The notes beneath the pieces are model-generated. The model searched no databases, was not told the origin of the DNA, and saw only the letters and a program-made list of their open reading frames with translations. The position numbers were made by a program, and so were the translations under genes. Positions 35,295-44,747 of a stretch of DNA of 64,000 nt are shown here, piece by piece (the stretch's first letter is position 1; each line of letters begins with the position of its first letter). The stretch lies in contig JBFWUB010000014.1 in the NCBI GenBank assembly GCA_050247515.1, positions 1-64,000 on the forward strand, given 5' to 3'. Origin of the DNA: RAM1 sp050247515. GTDB lineage: Bacteria; Pseudomonadota; Gammaproteobacteria; Burkholderiales; Burkholderiaceae_C.

Positions 35295-35668
35295 GCTGCA
35301 TCCCCCCGGTCCAGCGAACGTTGCTCGGTCCATTCGGGTGCAAACCGGTCCACCAGCGCATCCATCAGCGCCCGTGCCTTGGCCGAATGGTCGGCGCCGA
35401 AGTTGCACACATACACGTCCAGCGTCACGGCGCGCTCCTCGGGCCAGGTGTGCACGCACAGGTGCGATTCGGCCAGCAGCACCGTGGCTGTCACGCCGCC
35501 GGGCCCGCGCGGCGTGGCGGCAAAGGTGTGAAACAGCTGGTTCACCGGCTGCAGGCCGGCGGCCTGCACCGCCTGTACGCACCAGGCGCCCAGCCGGGTC
35601 GCGTCGGTTAGCCAGGCGGCGTCGCAACGGCACTGGTAAAGATCGGCGGTCAAATGGAGGCCTTGCAT
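35291..35668 (-). CDS. speD: S-adenosylmethionine decarboxylase proenzyme
   Basis: 125 residues, the short class-1B bacterial form. The self-cleavage site is Glu67-Ser68 in AESHLCVHTWPE; Ser68 becomes the pyruvoyl group. His73 and Cys88 are at +5 and +20 from the Ser, the same spacing as in the Thermotoga enzyme (Ser63, His68, Cys83). It makes decarboxylated SAM, the aminopropyl donor. It heads a leftward operon with murU and pepP, divergent from tkt across 111 bp. The donor could feed the spermidine-synthase-like enzyme at 26904. Confidence 0.92.
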   Translation of the reverse strand: MQGLHLTADLYQCRCDAAWLTDATRLGAWCVQAVQAAGLQPVNQLFHTFAATPRGPGGVTATVLLAESHLCVHTWPEERAVTLDVYVCNFGADHSAKARALMDALVDRFAPEWTEQRSLDRGDAA

Positions 35669-35779
35669 GGGCTTCACTGTAGAGCATCGGCCGCCTGTAA
35701 CCCGGACAACCCGGGGCTGCGGCACAGCCCGGTAAAATGCCGGGTTTCCCCCAAGTCTTTCCCTCCCGGAGCCCCCCTG

Positions 35780-37810
35780 ATGGCCAATACCCCCATGATG
35801 GCAAACGCGATCCGCGCGTTGGCCATGGACGCCGTGCAACAAGCCAACTCCGGGCACCCCGGCGCCCCCATGGGCATGGCCGACATGGCCGTGGCCCTGT
35901 GGGGCCGGCACCTGCGCCACAACCCCACCAACCCCCAATGGGCTGAGCGTGACCGCTTTGTGCTGTCCAACGGCCATGGCTCGATGCTGATTTACGCGCT
36001 GCTGCACCTCACGGGCTACAAGCTGCCGATCGGCGAGCTGAAAAACTTCCGCCAGCTGCACAGCAAGACGGCTGGCCACCCCGAATACGGCATCACCCCC
36101 GGCGTGGAAACCACCACCGGCCCGCTGGGCCAGGGCATCACCAACGCCGTGGGCATGGCACTGGCTGAAAAGCTGATGGCCCGCGAGTTCAACCGTGACG
36201 GCCACACCATCGTGGACCACCACACCTATGTGTTCATGGGCGACGGCTGCCTGATGGAAGGCATCAGCCACGAAGCCTGCGCCCTGGCCGGCGCCTGGAA
36301 GCTCAACAAACTGATCGCGCTGTACGACGACAACGGCATCTCCATCGACGGCCAGGTGCAGCCCTGGTTCATCGACAACACCGCCGTGCGCTTTGCCGCC
36401 TACGGCTGGAACGTGATCGGCCCGATCGACGGCCATGACGTGGACGCCGTGGACCGCGCGATTGCCGACGCGAAGAACAAGGCCGACGCACCGACGCTCA
36501 TCATCTGCAAGACCCACATCGGCAAGGGCAGCCCCAACCGTGCCAACACCGCCAAGGCCCATGGCGAGCCGCTCGGCGCGGAGGAAATCAAGCTCACGCG
36601 CGAAGCGCTGGGCTGGAGCCACGCCCCGTTTGAAGTGCCCGCCGGCGTCTATGCCGACTGGGACGCCAAGGCCGCCGGCCAGAAGGCTGAAGCCGCATGG
36701 GATGCGAAATTTGCCGCCTACAAGGCCGCCCACCCTGAACTGGCCGCTGAATTCGTGCGCCGCATGAAGGGCGACCTGCCCAGGACCTTCGCCCAGGTGG
36801 CGGTGGACGCGGCCGTGGGCGCGCATGCCAAGGCTGAAACCGTGGCCTCGCGCAAGGCATCGCAGCTCGCGCTGGAATCTTTCACCGCCGCGCTGCCCGA
36901 AATGCTGGGCGGCAGCGCCGACCTGACCGGCTCCAACCTCACCAACACCAAGGCCACGCCGGCCTTGCGTGTGGACCTGGCCGGTGAAGTCAAGCTTAGC
37001 GAAGACGGCAAAATCGGCCGCCACATCAACTACGGCGTGCGCGAATTCGGCATGGCCGCCATCATGAACGGCGTGGCGCTGCATGGCGGCTACATCCCCT
37101 ACGGCGGCACCTTCCTGACCTTCAGCGACTACAGCCGCAACGCCATCCGCATGGCCGCGCTGATGAAGCTGCGCGTGGTGCATGTGTTCACCCACGACTC
37201 CATTGGCCTGGGCGAAGACGGCCCCACGCACCAGTCCATTGAACACGCGGCCAGCCTGCGCCTGATCCCCAACCTGGACGTCTGGCGCCCGGGTGACACG
37301 GCTGAAACGGCCGTGGCCTGGGCCGTGGCCCTGCAGAACAAGGCCCAGCCCACCGCGCTGCTGCTCAGTCGCCAGAACCTGCCCTACGCACCCAAGCGCG
37401 ACCTGGGCGACATCAGCCGCGGCGCCTATGTGCTGTCCGAGCCGGCCGACCTGGGCCTGAAGAAGAAAACCCAGGCCGTGATCATTGCCACCGGCTCTGA
37501 AGTGCAGCTGGCGCTGAAGGCGCAAGAGTTGCTGGCCGCGCAGAAGATCGCGGTGCGTGTCGTGTCCATGCCGTCCACCACCACGTTTGACAAGCAGACC
37601 GTGGCCTACAAGACCAGTGTGCTGCCCGCCGGCGTGCCGCGCGTGGCGGTCGAGATGGGCGCGACAGACGGCTGGTGGAAATACGGCTGCGCGGCGGTGG
37701 TGGGCATCGACACCTACGGCGAATCGGCCCCGGCGCCGGTGCTGTTCAAGCATTTCGGCTTCACGCCCGAGAACGTGGCTGACACCGTGCGCGCCGCGCT
37801 GCGCAAATAA
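35780..37810 (+). CDS. tkt: Transketolase
   Basis: 676 residues, normal transketolase length. Starts MANTPMMANAIRALAMDAVQ; thiamine-diphosphate elements are GDGCLMEGISHEACALAGAW with its downstream Asn (YDDNGISIDG), and the pyrimidine-domain TVFTHDSIGLGEDGPTHQ region is present as HVFTHDSIGLGEDGPTHQ. It exchanges two-carbon units in the pentose phosphate and Calvin pathways. GGAG precedes ATG 35780 by 8 bases; an open extension upstream is antisense to speD. gap follows 41 bp downstream, a common Burkholderiales arrangement. Confidence 0.96.
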   Translation: MANTPMMANAIRALAMDAVQQANSGHPGAPMGMADMAVALWGRHLRHNPTNPQWAERDRFVLSNGHGSMLIYALLHLTGYKLPIGELKNFRQLHSKTAGHPEYGITPGVETTTGPLGQGITNAVGMALAEKLMAREFNRDGHTIVDHHTYVFMGDGCLMEGISHEACALAGAWKLNKLIALYDDNGISIDGQVQPWFIDNTAVRFAAYGWNVIGPIDGHDVDAVDRAIADAKNKADAPTLIICKTHIGKGSPNRANTAKAHGEPLGAEEIKLTREALGWSHAPFEVPAGVYADWDAKAAGQKAEAAWDAKFAAYKAAHPELAAEFVRRMKGDLPRTFAQVAVDAAVGAHAKAETVASRKASQLALESFTAALPEMLGGSADLTGSNLTNTKATPALRVDLAGEVKLSEDGKIGRHINYGVREFGMAAIMNGVALHGGYIPYGGTFLTFSDYSRNAIRMAALMKLRVVHVFTHDSIGLGEDGPTHQSIEHAASLRLIPNLDVWRPGDTAETAVAWAVALQNKAQPTALLLSRQNLPYAPKRDLGDISRGAYVLSEPADLGLKKKTQAVIIATGSEVQLALKAQELLAAQKIAVRVVSMPSTTTFDKQTVAYKTSVLPAGVPRVAVEMGATDGWWKYGCAAVVGIDTYGESAPAPVLFKHFGFTPENVADTVRAALRK

Positions 37811-37851
37811 ACAAGAGACCCCGTTTCATCATCCCCCTGAGAAAGCAAATC

Positions 37852-38850
37852 ATGACGATCAAGGTAGGCATCAACGGCTTCGGCCGCATCGGCCGCAACG
37901 TGCTGCGCAGCGCAGTCCAGAACTTCCCCGACATTGAAATCGTGGGTATCAATGACCTGCTGGAGCCCGACTACCTGGCCTACATGCTGCAATACGACAG
38001 CGTGCACGGCCGCTTCAAGGGTGACGTGAGCGTGGAGGGCAATACCCTGATCGTCAACGGCAAGAAGATCCGTCTGACGCAGGAGCGCGACCCCGCCAAC
38101 CTCAGGTGGGGCGACGTGGGCGCCGACGTGGTGATCGAATCCACCGGCCTGTTCCTGGACAAGGTCACCGCGCAAAAGCACCTGGACGCCGGCGCCAAAA
38201 AGGTCATCCTGTCCGCCCCGTCCAAGGACGACACGCCCATGTTTGTGTTCGGCGTGAATGACAAGACCTACAAGGGCGAGGCCATCATTTCCAATGCCAG
38301 CTGCACCACCAACTGCCTGGCCCCGCTGGCCAAGGTGCTCAACGACAAATGGGGCATCAAGCGCGGCCTGATGACCACCGTGCACGCCGCCACCGCCACG
38401 CAGAAAACCGTGGACGGCCCCAGCAACAAGGACTGGCGCGGCGGCCGCGGCATCCTGGAAAACATCATCCCCAGCAGCACCGGCGCAGCCAAGGCCGTGG
38501 GCGTGGTGATCCCAGAGCTGAACAAGAAGCTCACGGGCATGAGCTTCCGCGTGCCCACGAGCGATGTGTCGGTGGTGGACCTGACGGTGGAGCTGCTCAA
38601 GGAAGCCACCTACAAGGACATCTGCGCTGAATTCAAGGCGCAATCCGAAGGCGCCCTGAAGGGCGTGCTGGGCTACACCGAGGACAAGGTGGTGGCCACC
38701 GACTTCCGCGGCGACACCCGCACCAGCATTTTTGACGCCGACGCCGGCATCGCGCTGGACGGCACCTTCGTCAAGCTGGTGAGCTGGTACGACAACGAAT
38801 GGGGCTACTCCAACAAGTGCCTGGAGATGGTGCGCGTGGTGTCGAAGTAA
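37852..38850 (+). CDS. gap: Glyceraldehyde-3-phosphate dehydrogenase
   Basis: 332 residues. NAD-binding start KVGINGFGRIGRNVLRS, the catalytic motif SNASCTTNCLAP with the nucleophilic Cys, and the C-terminal WYDNEWGYSNK. It oxidises glyceraldehyde-3-phosphate in glycolysis, or runs in reverse in gluconeogenesis. It probably shares a transcript with tkt and ends at a strong terminator. Confidence 0.97.
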   Translation: MTIKVGINGFGRIGRNVLRSAVQNFPDIEIVGINDLLEPDYLAYMLQYDSVHGRFKGDVSVEGNTLIVNGKKIRLTQERDPANLRWGDVGADVVIESTGLFLDKVTAQKHLDAGAKKVILSAPSKDDTPMFVFGVNDKTYKGEAIISNASCTTNCLAPLAKVLNDKWGIKRGLMTTVHAATATQKTVDGPSNKDWRGGRGILENIIPSSTGAAKAVGVVIPELNKKLTGMSFRVPTSDVSVVDLTVELLKEATYKDICAEFKAQSEGALKGVLGYTEDKVVATDFRGDTRTSIFDADAGIALDGTFVKLVSWYDNEWGYSNKCLEMVRVVSK

Positions 38851-38872
38851 TCCGGCCCGGCCTCTTCCCTGC

Positions 38873-38898
38873 AAAACGCGCCTTCGGGCGCGTTTTTT
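38873..38898 (+). terminator. Rho-independent terminator after gap
   Basis: Stem ACGCGCC/GGCGCGT with a TTCG tetraloop, flanked by AAAA before and six T after. The UUCG-type loop and T-run make this a textbook terminator. Confidence 0.95.
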
Positions 38899-38953
38899 GT
38901 TTTCCGCGCAACCCAATATACTCCCAAAGTACACAACACCAGGGAGGTGGACG

Positions 38954-40195
38954 ATGCAGGAATGGGCATTCCGTGAATGGCTGGCCGCCCGCAGCTGGGG
39001 CCTGGCCGTGCGCTACTGCCGGGCCGTGGCCTGGCTCTTGCCACCGGCGGCGCTGGCGGCCAACGCGCCTTACCTGCGCACCGGCGGCTGGGCCGACGAT
39101 CAGCGCTTTGTCTGGCTGCTGGCCTGGCAGGTGACAGCCGAGGCGGTCTGCATCGCCATGGTGCTGGCCGACCGCTGGCTGCCCCGGCTGCGCGGGCGCG
39201 AAGGGCCCCTGTACCTGTTTTGCGCCGTGTTCATGGCCATGACCACCTGGATCGGCCTGGCCGATGGCGCGCTGCGTGGCGACCTGTCGCTGTATGCGGC
39301 GGGCAGCACCTTCATTGCCGCGGTGATCTGCACGCCCCGGCCCGTGCGTCGCCCGATGTACGCGCTGAGCTTTGCTGCCCTGGGCGCGGCGGCCTGGCTG
39401 GGCGCGGACGGCGACGTGGGCGCCACCGTGGCGGCGCTGGTCAATCCATTCTGCGTGGTGGTGCTGTGCATGGAGCTGGACCGGCTCACGCTGTCACGCG
39501 CGCGCACCCTGTACGCCGAGACAAAGCGTGCCGAGGCCGAACGCGAGCGCGCCGACAGCGTGCTGTACGACCTGCTGCCGGTGCACGTGGCCGAGCAGCT
39601 CAAGCAGGACGGCCGGGCTCCTGCGGTGAAGTACGCCAACATGGGCGTGCTGTTTGCCGACATCGCGGGCTTCACGCGCTATGCCAGCCGTCTGCCGCCC
39701 GACGCGCTGGTGCTGATGCTCAATCAGGTGTTCACCCGCTTTGACGCGCTGGCGCGCGAGCACGGCGTGGAGAAGATCAAGACGCTGGGCGACGGCTACA
39801 TGGCCGTGGCGCACGATGGCGTGCGCGGCCTGTGCGCGCTGGCGCTGGCCATGCATGAAGCCATGGCGGGCTACAACCGGGCCAACGGCACCGACCTGAG
39901 CCTGCGCATCGGCATCCATGCGGGGCCGGCGGTGGCCGGCGTGATCGGCGCCCAGCGCCCGCTGTACGACGCATGGGGCGACACGGTCAACGTCGCCAGC
40001 CGGCTGGAGAGCGCCGCGCCGCCGGGCGCCACGCTGGTCAGCGCCGCGGTCTACGCGCAGGCGGCGGAGCGTTTTGTGTTTGACGTCGTACCGTGCGTGC
40101 CGCTGCGCGACTGCGGCAGCGTCAAGGGGTGGCTGTTGCAGGCGCAGGCCAGTGCCGCAGCAGCAGCACCAGTGCTTCAGGCTGCACGAGCTTGA
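38954..40195 (+). CDS. Membrane-bound class III adenylate cyclase
   Basis: 413 residues. Five or six hydrophobic segments lie in the first ~175 residues, then a short charged linker and a class III cyclase domain (about 225-400). Metal-binding Asp236 (FADIAGFTRYA) and Asp280 (TLGDGYMAV), substrate-specifying Lys276 and Asp339 (LYDAWGDTVN), and transition-state Asn346 and Arg350 are all present. The Lys/Asp pair indicates ATP rather than GTP as substrate. ATG 38954 follows a strong AGGGAGGTGG. The last 74 bases overlap the convergent Mrr-like gene. Confidence 0.92.
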   Translation: MQEWAFREWLAARSWGLAVRYCRAVAWLLPPAALAANAPYLRTGGWADDQRFVWLLAWQVTAEAVCIAMVLADRWLPRLRGREGPLYLFCAVFMAMTTWIGLADGALRGDLSLYAAGSTFIAAVICTPRPVRRPMYALSFAALGAAAWLGADGDVGATVAALVNPFCVVVLCMELDRLTLSRARTLYAETKRAEAERERADSVLYDLLPVHVAEQLKQDGRAPAVKYANMGVLFADIAGFTRYASRLPPDALVLMLNQVFTRFDALAREHGVEKIKTLGDGYMAVAHDGVRGLCALALAMHEAMAGYNRANGTDLSLRIGIHAGPAVAGVIGAQRPLYDAWGDTVNVASRLESAAPPGATLVSAAVYAQAAERFVFDVVPCVPLRDCGSVKGWLLQAQASAAAAAPVLQAARA

Positions 40196-40712
40196 CCTGG
40201 TGGGTACGCGCAAAACGCTGGGCGTTGTCGCTCAGCGTGCCCAGCGTGACGTACTGGCATTCGCTGGCGCCGCGCGCCTGCATGGCCGCATGCAGTTCCT
40301 GCAGGGCCTCCACGCCGGGTTTGGCCGCCTTCCAGCGTTTGGCCGCCACCACGGCGGTTTTGCCCTGGCGCGTGATCACGAAATCTGCGGCGCCTTCGCA
40401 GCGCTGGACGGTGTAGCCGTCACGCTGCCAGGCCTCTTCCAGCGCGTTCGCAAAATCGCGCCAGGACATGGCGGACACGGCCGTCAGGATGGCCTCGGTC
40501 TTCTTGGCGCTGGGCGCCTGCAGCTGCTGCCACAGCGCAATGCAGCCGATGACCAGCATCGGAAAGCCGCCCATGGCGCCAAAGATCCAGTAGTCGTCGG
40601 GCAGCAGCGCCTTGGCCGCGCCGGCGAAGACGATGGCAATCAGGATGCTGATCCACCACGGCGAGCGCAGCAGGACGGCGAACAGGGAGTTGGGGGCCAT
40701 TCGGAATTTCAT
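40122..40712 (-). CDS. Membrane-anchored Mrr-like (restriction endonuclease fold) protein
   Basis: 196 residues. Two hydrophobic segments (about 19-37 and 42-62) precede a cytoplasmic Mrr-cat-like domain: SWRDFANALEEAWQRDGYTV, then AADFVITRQGKTAVVAAKRWK, then a Val-rich strand (LVQPEALVLLL). Asp110 and Lys125 of the PD-(D/E)xK motif are kept, but the usual Gln or Glu two residues before the Lys is Ala123. The domain may therefore bind DNA without cutting, or use another residue. Its 3' end overlaps the cyclase gene. Confidence 0.75.
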   Translation of the reverse strand: MKFRMAPNSLFAVLLRSPWWISILIAIVFAGAAKALLPDDYWIFGAMGGFPMLVIGCIALWQQLQAPSAKKTEAILTAVSAMSWRDFANALEEAWQRDGYTVQRCEGAADFVITRQGKTAVVAAKRWKAAKPGVEALQELHAAMQARGASECQYVTLGTLSDNAQRFARTHQVKLVQPEALVLLLRHWPAPATATP

Positions 40713-40840
40713 GTGCCTGCGATGTTACCGGGTGCTGCGCTGCCGCGACCCGCCGGTCCAGTCCGTCAAATAAATGTCACGAAGTGCTGCGAGCATCGGC
40801 GGTTGCCCGCCGCATGGGCGGCTTCATTTAAGGTGACCTC

Positions 40841-42754
40841 ATGGCCAAAGACTTCTCCCAGATGGAAGACAGCAACCGCTCTTCCAACCCCAGCATCCAT
40901 GACGTATCCCTGCCGTCGCGCCGCACCGTCCTGCGCGGTGGGCTGGGCGTGACGCTGACCGGCCTGCTGGCACCCCTGGCCGCCACGCTGCCGGGTTGCG
41001 CCACGACGGGCAGCGGCGGGCCCCTTCTGGGCTTCAAGAGCGTGCCGGTGTCCACCGCAGACGCCATTGCAGTGCCTGAAGGCTACATCGCCGAAGTGAT
41101 TGCCGCCTGGGGCGAACCGGTGGGGCTGTCGGGTGAGATGCCTGCCTTCAAGGACGACGCCAGCAACACGGCCGCCGACCAGGAAGCGCAGATGGGCATG
41201 CACCATGACGGCATCCACTTTTTCGCCCAGGACGGCAGCAAGTCCGGCCTGCTGGTCATGAACCACGAATATGTGGACGACGGCCTGCTGCACGCCGACG
41301 GGTTGAAGACCTGGACGGCCGAGAAAGTGCGCAAGGCCCAGGCCGCGCACGGCGTGGCGGTGATCGAGGTGGAGCAAAAAGACGGCAAGTGGCAGATGGT
41401 GCGCCCCTCACCCTGGGCGCGGCGCATCACCGCGCGCACGCCCATGAACGTCTCGGGCCCCGCCGCCGGCCACCCGCTGCTGCGCACCGCCGCCGACCCG
41501 TCTGGGCGGCGCGTGCTGGGCACGCTGAACAACTGCGGCAGCGGCATCACGCCCTGGGGCACCTACCTTACTTGCGAAGAAAACTTCATCTTCTACTTCA
41601 AGGGCCCGGACGAGCCCAACGCGCACGAGCGCCGTTGGGGCCTGCGCAAGGGCGACCCGGTTGGCTATCGCTGGCACGAGCATGACGCGCGCTTTGACGC
41701 CAGCAAGAACCCCAACGAGCCCAACCGCTTTGGCTGGATCGTGGAATTTGACCCGCTGAACCCGAGCAGCACGCCCGTCAAGCGCACCGCGCTGGGCCGT
41801 GCAGCCCACGAGGGCGCAACGGTAGCCACCACGCGGGACGGCAAGGCGGTGGTGTACTCGGGTGAAGACGCGCGCTTTGAATACATCTACAAGTTTGTCA
41901 GCCGCGACCGCATCAAACCCGGTGGCGCCCGTGAGAACACCGAGTTGCTGGACCACGGCACCCTGTACGTGGCGAAGTTCGACGCCGACGGCAAGGGCCG
42001 CTGGCTGCCTCTGACGCACGGCCAGGGCCCGCTGACCGCGCCCAACGGCTTTGCCGACCAGGGCGAGGTGCTCATCAAGACCCGCCAGGCGAGCGACTTG
42101 CTGGGCGCCACCAAGATGGACCGCCCCGAGTGGATCGACATCGACAAGCAGGGCTGGGTGTACTGCACGCTGACCAACAACAGCAACCGCGGCGCGGACA
42201 AGCAGCCCGGCGTGGACGCCATGAACCCGCGCGCCAACAACACCATGGGCAACATCATCCGCTGGAAAGAAGACGGCGACTTCGACGGCGCCACCTTCCA
42301 GTGGAACCATTTCGTGCTGGCCGGTGACCCCGCCAACGAGCGCGCCGAGGCCAAGGGCAACGTCAAGGGCGATGCCTTTGGCTGTCCCGACGGCCTGTGG
42401 ACCGATGCCCGCGGCGTGCTGTGGATCCAGACCGACATGTCCACCTCGGCCATGGGCAAGGGCGACCTGAAGGGCCTGGGCAACAACGCCATGCTTGCAG
42501 CCGATGTAAAAACGGGCGAGATCCGCCGCTTCCTGGTCGGGCCGTCAGGCTGTGAAATCACTGGCGCGACCGGCACGCCGGACGGCCGCACCATGTTCAT
42601 CAACATCCAGCATCCTGGTGAAAGCCCGTCGGAGCGCAGTGACCCGGTCGCGCCGCGGCGCTATTCCAACTGGCCGGACCAGCGCCCGAGCGGGCGCCCG
42701 CGGTCCGCAACGGTGGTGATCCGCAAGGCCGACGGCGGCGTGATCGGCACCTGA
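40841..42754 (+). CDS. PhoX-family phosphatase (DUF839)
   Basis: 637 residues. The N-terminus has a twin-arginine signal (LPSRRTVLRGGLGVTLTGLL, with a later Cys in LPGCATT). The rest is the PhoX/DUF839 beta-propeller type: NHEYVDDGLL, NNCGSGITPWGTYLTCEENF, GRAAHEGATV, KDPGW-like blades and a C-terminal CEITGATGTPDGRTMFINIQHPGE (given here as separate cues). PhoX enzymes are secreted Ca/Fe-dependent alkaline phosphatases. No Pho box was located by eye. With the phosphonate locus nearby, phosphorus scavenging is a theme. Confidence 0.88.
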   Translation: MAKDFSQMEDSNRSSNPSIHDVSLPSRRTVLRGGLGVTLTGLLAPLAATLPGCATTGSGGPLLGFKSVPVSTADAIAVPEGYIAEVIAAWGEPVGLSGEMPAFKDDASNTAADQEAQMGMHHDGIHFFAQDGSKSGLLVMNHEYVDDGLLHADGLKTWTAEKVRKAQAAHGVAVIEVEQKDGKWQMVRPSPWARRITARTPMNVSGPAAGHPLLRTAADPSGRRVLGTLNNCGSGITPWGTYLTCEENFIFYFKGPDEPNAHERRWGLRKGDPVGYRWHEHDARFDASKNPNEPNRFGWIVEFDPLNPSSTPVKRTALGRAAHEGATVATTRDGKAVVYSGEDARFEYIYKFVSRDRIKPGGARENTELLDHGTLYVAKFDADGKGRWLPLTHGQGPLTAPNGFADQGEVLIKTRQASDLLGATKMDRPEWIDIDKQGWVYCTLTNNSNRGADKQPGVDAMNPRANNTMGNIIRWKEDGDFDGATFQWNHFVLAGDPANERAEAKGNVKGDAFGCPDGLWTDARGVLWIQTDMSTSAMGKGDLKGLGNNAMLAADVKTGEIRRFLVGPSGCEITGATGTPDGRTMFINIQHPGESPSERSDPVAPRRYSNWPDQRPSGRPRSATVVIRKADGGVIGT

Positions 42755-42796
42755 ACCCCTGCGGCGGCCCCAGGGGGCTGCTGCCCTGAGGCGCTT

Positions 42797-43273
42797 TCAG
42801 TGGTGGTGGCCGCCGGCGCCATGCACGTGGCGGTGGGCGATCTCTTCGGGCGTGGCGGCGCGCGTGCCCACCACCTTGAGCGTGAAGCGCAGCGCCTTGC
42901 CGGCCAGCGGGTGGTTGCCGTCCAGGTGGACCTCGGGGCCCTTGATCTTCATCACGGTGAAGGCGATGACCGAGCCGTCCTCGCCCCGGCCTTCCAGCTG
43001 GCCGCCGACCTTCACGCCGGGCGGGAACTGGGTTTTGGGGATGACCCGCACCAGTGATTCATTGCGCAGGCCAAAGGCGTCTTCGGGTCCCAGGTTCAGC
43101 ACGACCTGGTAGCCGGGCTCCTGGCCGTCCAGGGCTTCCTCGATCCTGGGCAGCGTATTTTCATAGCCGCCGTGCAGGTAAACCATGGGTTCCTTGCTCT
43201 CTTCAATGAGTTTGCCCGTGGGCTCGGCGATCTTGAACTGGAGGGACACAACCGTGTCTTTGGTAATTTTCAT
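42797..43273 (-). CDS. slyD: FKBP-type peptidyl-prolyl isomerase SlyD
   Basis: 158 residues. The FKBP domain is split by an insert-in-flap chaperone domain as in SlyD (start DTVVSLQFKIAEPTGKLIEES; GPEDAFGLRNESLVRVI; DGNHPLAGKALRF). The C-terminus is a short His-rich tail (HRHVHGAGGHHH) able to bind nickel, shorter than in E. coli. It is a cytoplasmic folding helper and metallochaperone. Monocistronic and divergent from proQ-like. Confidence 0.93.
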   Translation of the reverse strand: MKITKDTVVSLQFKIAEPTGKLIEESKEPMVYLHGGYENTLPRIEEALDGQEPGYQVVLNLGPEDAFGLRNESLVRVIPKTQFPPGVKVGGQLEGRGEDGSVIAFTVMKIKGPEVHLDGNHPLAGKALRFTLKVVGTRAATPEEIAHRHVHGAGGHHH

Positions 43274-43335
43274 GCCGCGATTTTGCCTGTCCGGGCGCAG
43301 TACAGTCGGGGGTTGCCGAATTTGAACGCTTATTG

Positions 43336-43974
43336 ATGACTGAACCTGTTGCCCAGCCTGTCAGGCCCACCCAACCCCCCGCGCGGGCAAAGCAGCGGCC
43401 CGCGCGCCAACCCAGCCCGGTGCTGGAAAAGCTGTTTGTGCTCTACCCCAAAATGTTTGGCGCGCGCTTTTTGCCGCTGAAGCTGGGCGTGTACCAGGAG
43501 CTGCTGGCCCTGCACCCCGACGAATTCAGGAAGGAAGACCTCAAGGTCGCGCTGGGCCAGCACGCCCGCTCCACCCGCTACCTGGAGGCCGTGGCCATGG
43601 GCGAGCAGCGCCATGACCTGAATGCGCAACCCGTGGAGCCCGTGGCGCCCGAGCATGTGCACCACGCCATCCTGGAGGTGTTCCGACGCCGGCAGGCGCG
43701 CGGGCCGCAGGCCGCGGCGATCTGGCTGCGCGCGCGCTTCGTGGCGGCCATTGAAGCATCCGGTCTGGCGCGCGACGCCTACATGGAGCGCATGCCCACG
43801 CCCGACCCGGTGGCCGCCGCCGTGCTGGACGAGGCTTTTGCCGAGATCGGCGAGCGCGCCGCCAAAAACGAAGCCCTGCGCCGTGCCTATGCGGCCAGCG
43901 GCAAGACGGTCGCGGAGTTTGCCGAGATGTACGGCATGGACGAGGCCGCCGTGAAAGCAGCCGTCGGCGGCTAG
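43336..43974 (+). CDS. ProQ/FinO-domain RNA-binding protein
   Basis: 212 residues. After a basic, Pro-rich leader, residues about 30-145 form the FinO/ProQ fold: VLEKLFVLYPKMFGARFLPLK and KEDLKVALGQHARSTRYLEAV, with the conserved Arg and Tyr. FinO/ProQ proteins are global small-RNA chaperones. The C-terminal ~65 residues are helical and charged. ATG 43336 preferred to an in-frame TTG one codon earlier. The stop shares a CTAG with the convergent hydratase stop. Confidence 0.85.
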   Translation: MTEPVAQPVRPTQPPARAKQRPARQPSPVLEKLFVLYPKMFGARFLPLKLGVYQELLALHPDEFRKEDLKVALGQHARSTRYLEAVAMGEQRHDLNAQPVEPVAPEHVHHAILEVFRRRQARGPQAAAIWLRARFVAAIEASGLARDAYMERMPTPDPVAAAVLDEAFAEIGERAAKNEALRRAYAASGKTVAEFAEMYGMDEAAVKAAVGG

Positions 43975-44747
43975 AGCTGAACCTGCGCTTCACCCACCCC
44001 GCCAAAGCGCGCCGTCACCCGATCGCCCGCCTGGGCTTTGAGCATGCCGCACCAGGTGCCGGTGGTGACCACGGTGCCGGCAGGCACCGTCTGGCCGTGG
44101 CGGGTGGCGTGGCGCAGCCAGGTGGGCAGCAGCCAGGCCGGGTCGCGCAGCGAATGGGTGCCGGCAAAGCGCTGGGGGGCTTGCGTGCCAACCGTCACCT
44201 CGCAGGTTTGTGCGGACCAGTCGCGCGCCACGAACGGCACCCAGGCGCCCAGCGCCAGCGCCCCATGGACCTGCAGGTCGGCCAGCTTGAGCAGCGGCGG
44301 CACCTGGGGCAGGTCCTGCCAGCGTGAATCGACCACTTCAATCGACACCGTCATGCCGTCCAGCAGCACCGTCGCGGCTTCGGGTGTCAGTGTGGATGCC
44401 AGCGCGGGCGTGACGGCCTGGCCCAGCCGCAGCGCGAGCTCCGCCTCGATCAGGCGCAGGTTGAAGTGCAGGTCGCGCATGTCGGCGGGGCTGGCGCGTA
44501 CACCGGTGGCGGGCAGCGGGGCGTGGGTAAGGGTGGCTTCGCGCGAAGGCCCGCCGGACTTCCAGTGCTGCGCGATGGCGGGGCCGGCGCCGTCCAGCGC
44601 CTGGGCCACGGCGGCCTGCGCAGCGTAGGCTTCTTCGGGTGTTTGCAGCGCGGCGGCCAGGGGCCGGGCGTCGCACGGGGTGCGGTCGCGCCGCGCTGCA
44701 ATGAGCGCTTGGGCGACGGTCTGGATGGCAGCAGTGTTCATGGGCAT
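43971..44747 (-). CDS. 2-keto-4-pentenoate hydratase / fumarylacetoacetase-family protein
   Basis: 258 residues of the MhpD/hydratase branch of the fumarylacetoacetate hydrolase fold. Typical parts are EAYAAQAAVAQAL, the metal-ligand region FNLRLIEAELALRLG (Glu-x-Glu), VSIEVVDSRW and VTTGTWCGMLKAQAGD near the end. These enzymes hydrate 2-hydroxypenta-2,4-dienoate or decarboxylate related keto acids. No other aromatic-degradation genes are nearby. The start overlaps the upstream stop (TGATG), so it is co-translated with the dimethylglycine dehydrogenase-like gene. Confidence 0.82.
   Translation of the reverse strand: MPMNTAAIQTVAQALIAARRDRTPCDARPLAAALQTPEEAYAAQAAVAQALDGAGPAIAQHWKSGGPSREATLTHAPLPATGVRASPADMRDLHFNLRLIEAELALRLGQAVTPALASTLTPEAATVLLDGMTVSIEVVDSRWQDLPQVPPLLKLADLQVHGALALGAWVPFVARDWSAQTCEVTVGTQAPQRFAGTHSLRDPAWLLPTWLRHATRHGQTVPAGTVVTTGTWCGMLKAQAGDRVTARFGGVGEAQVQL

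Noticed and set aside
36594..36860. Short Arg/Pro-rich frames inside transketolase
   Set aside because: No start signal, low-complexity composition, fully inside a confident gene.
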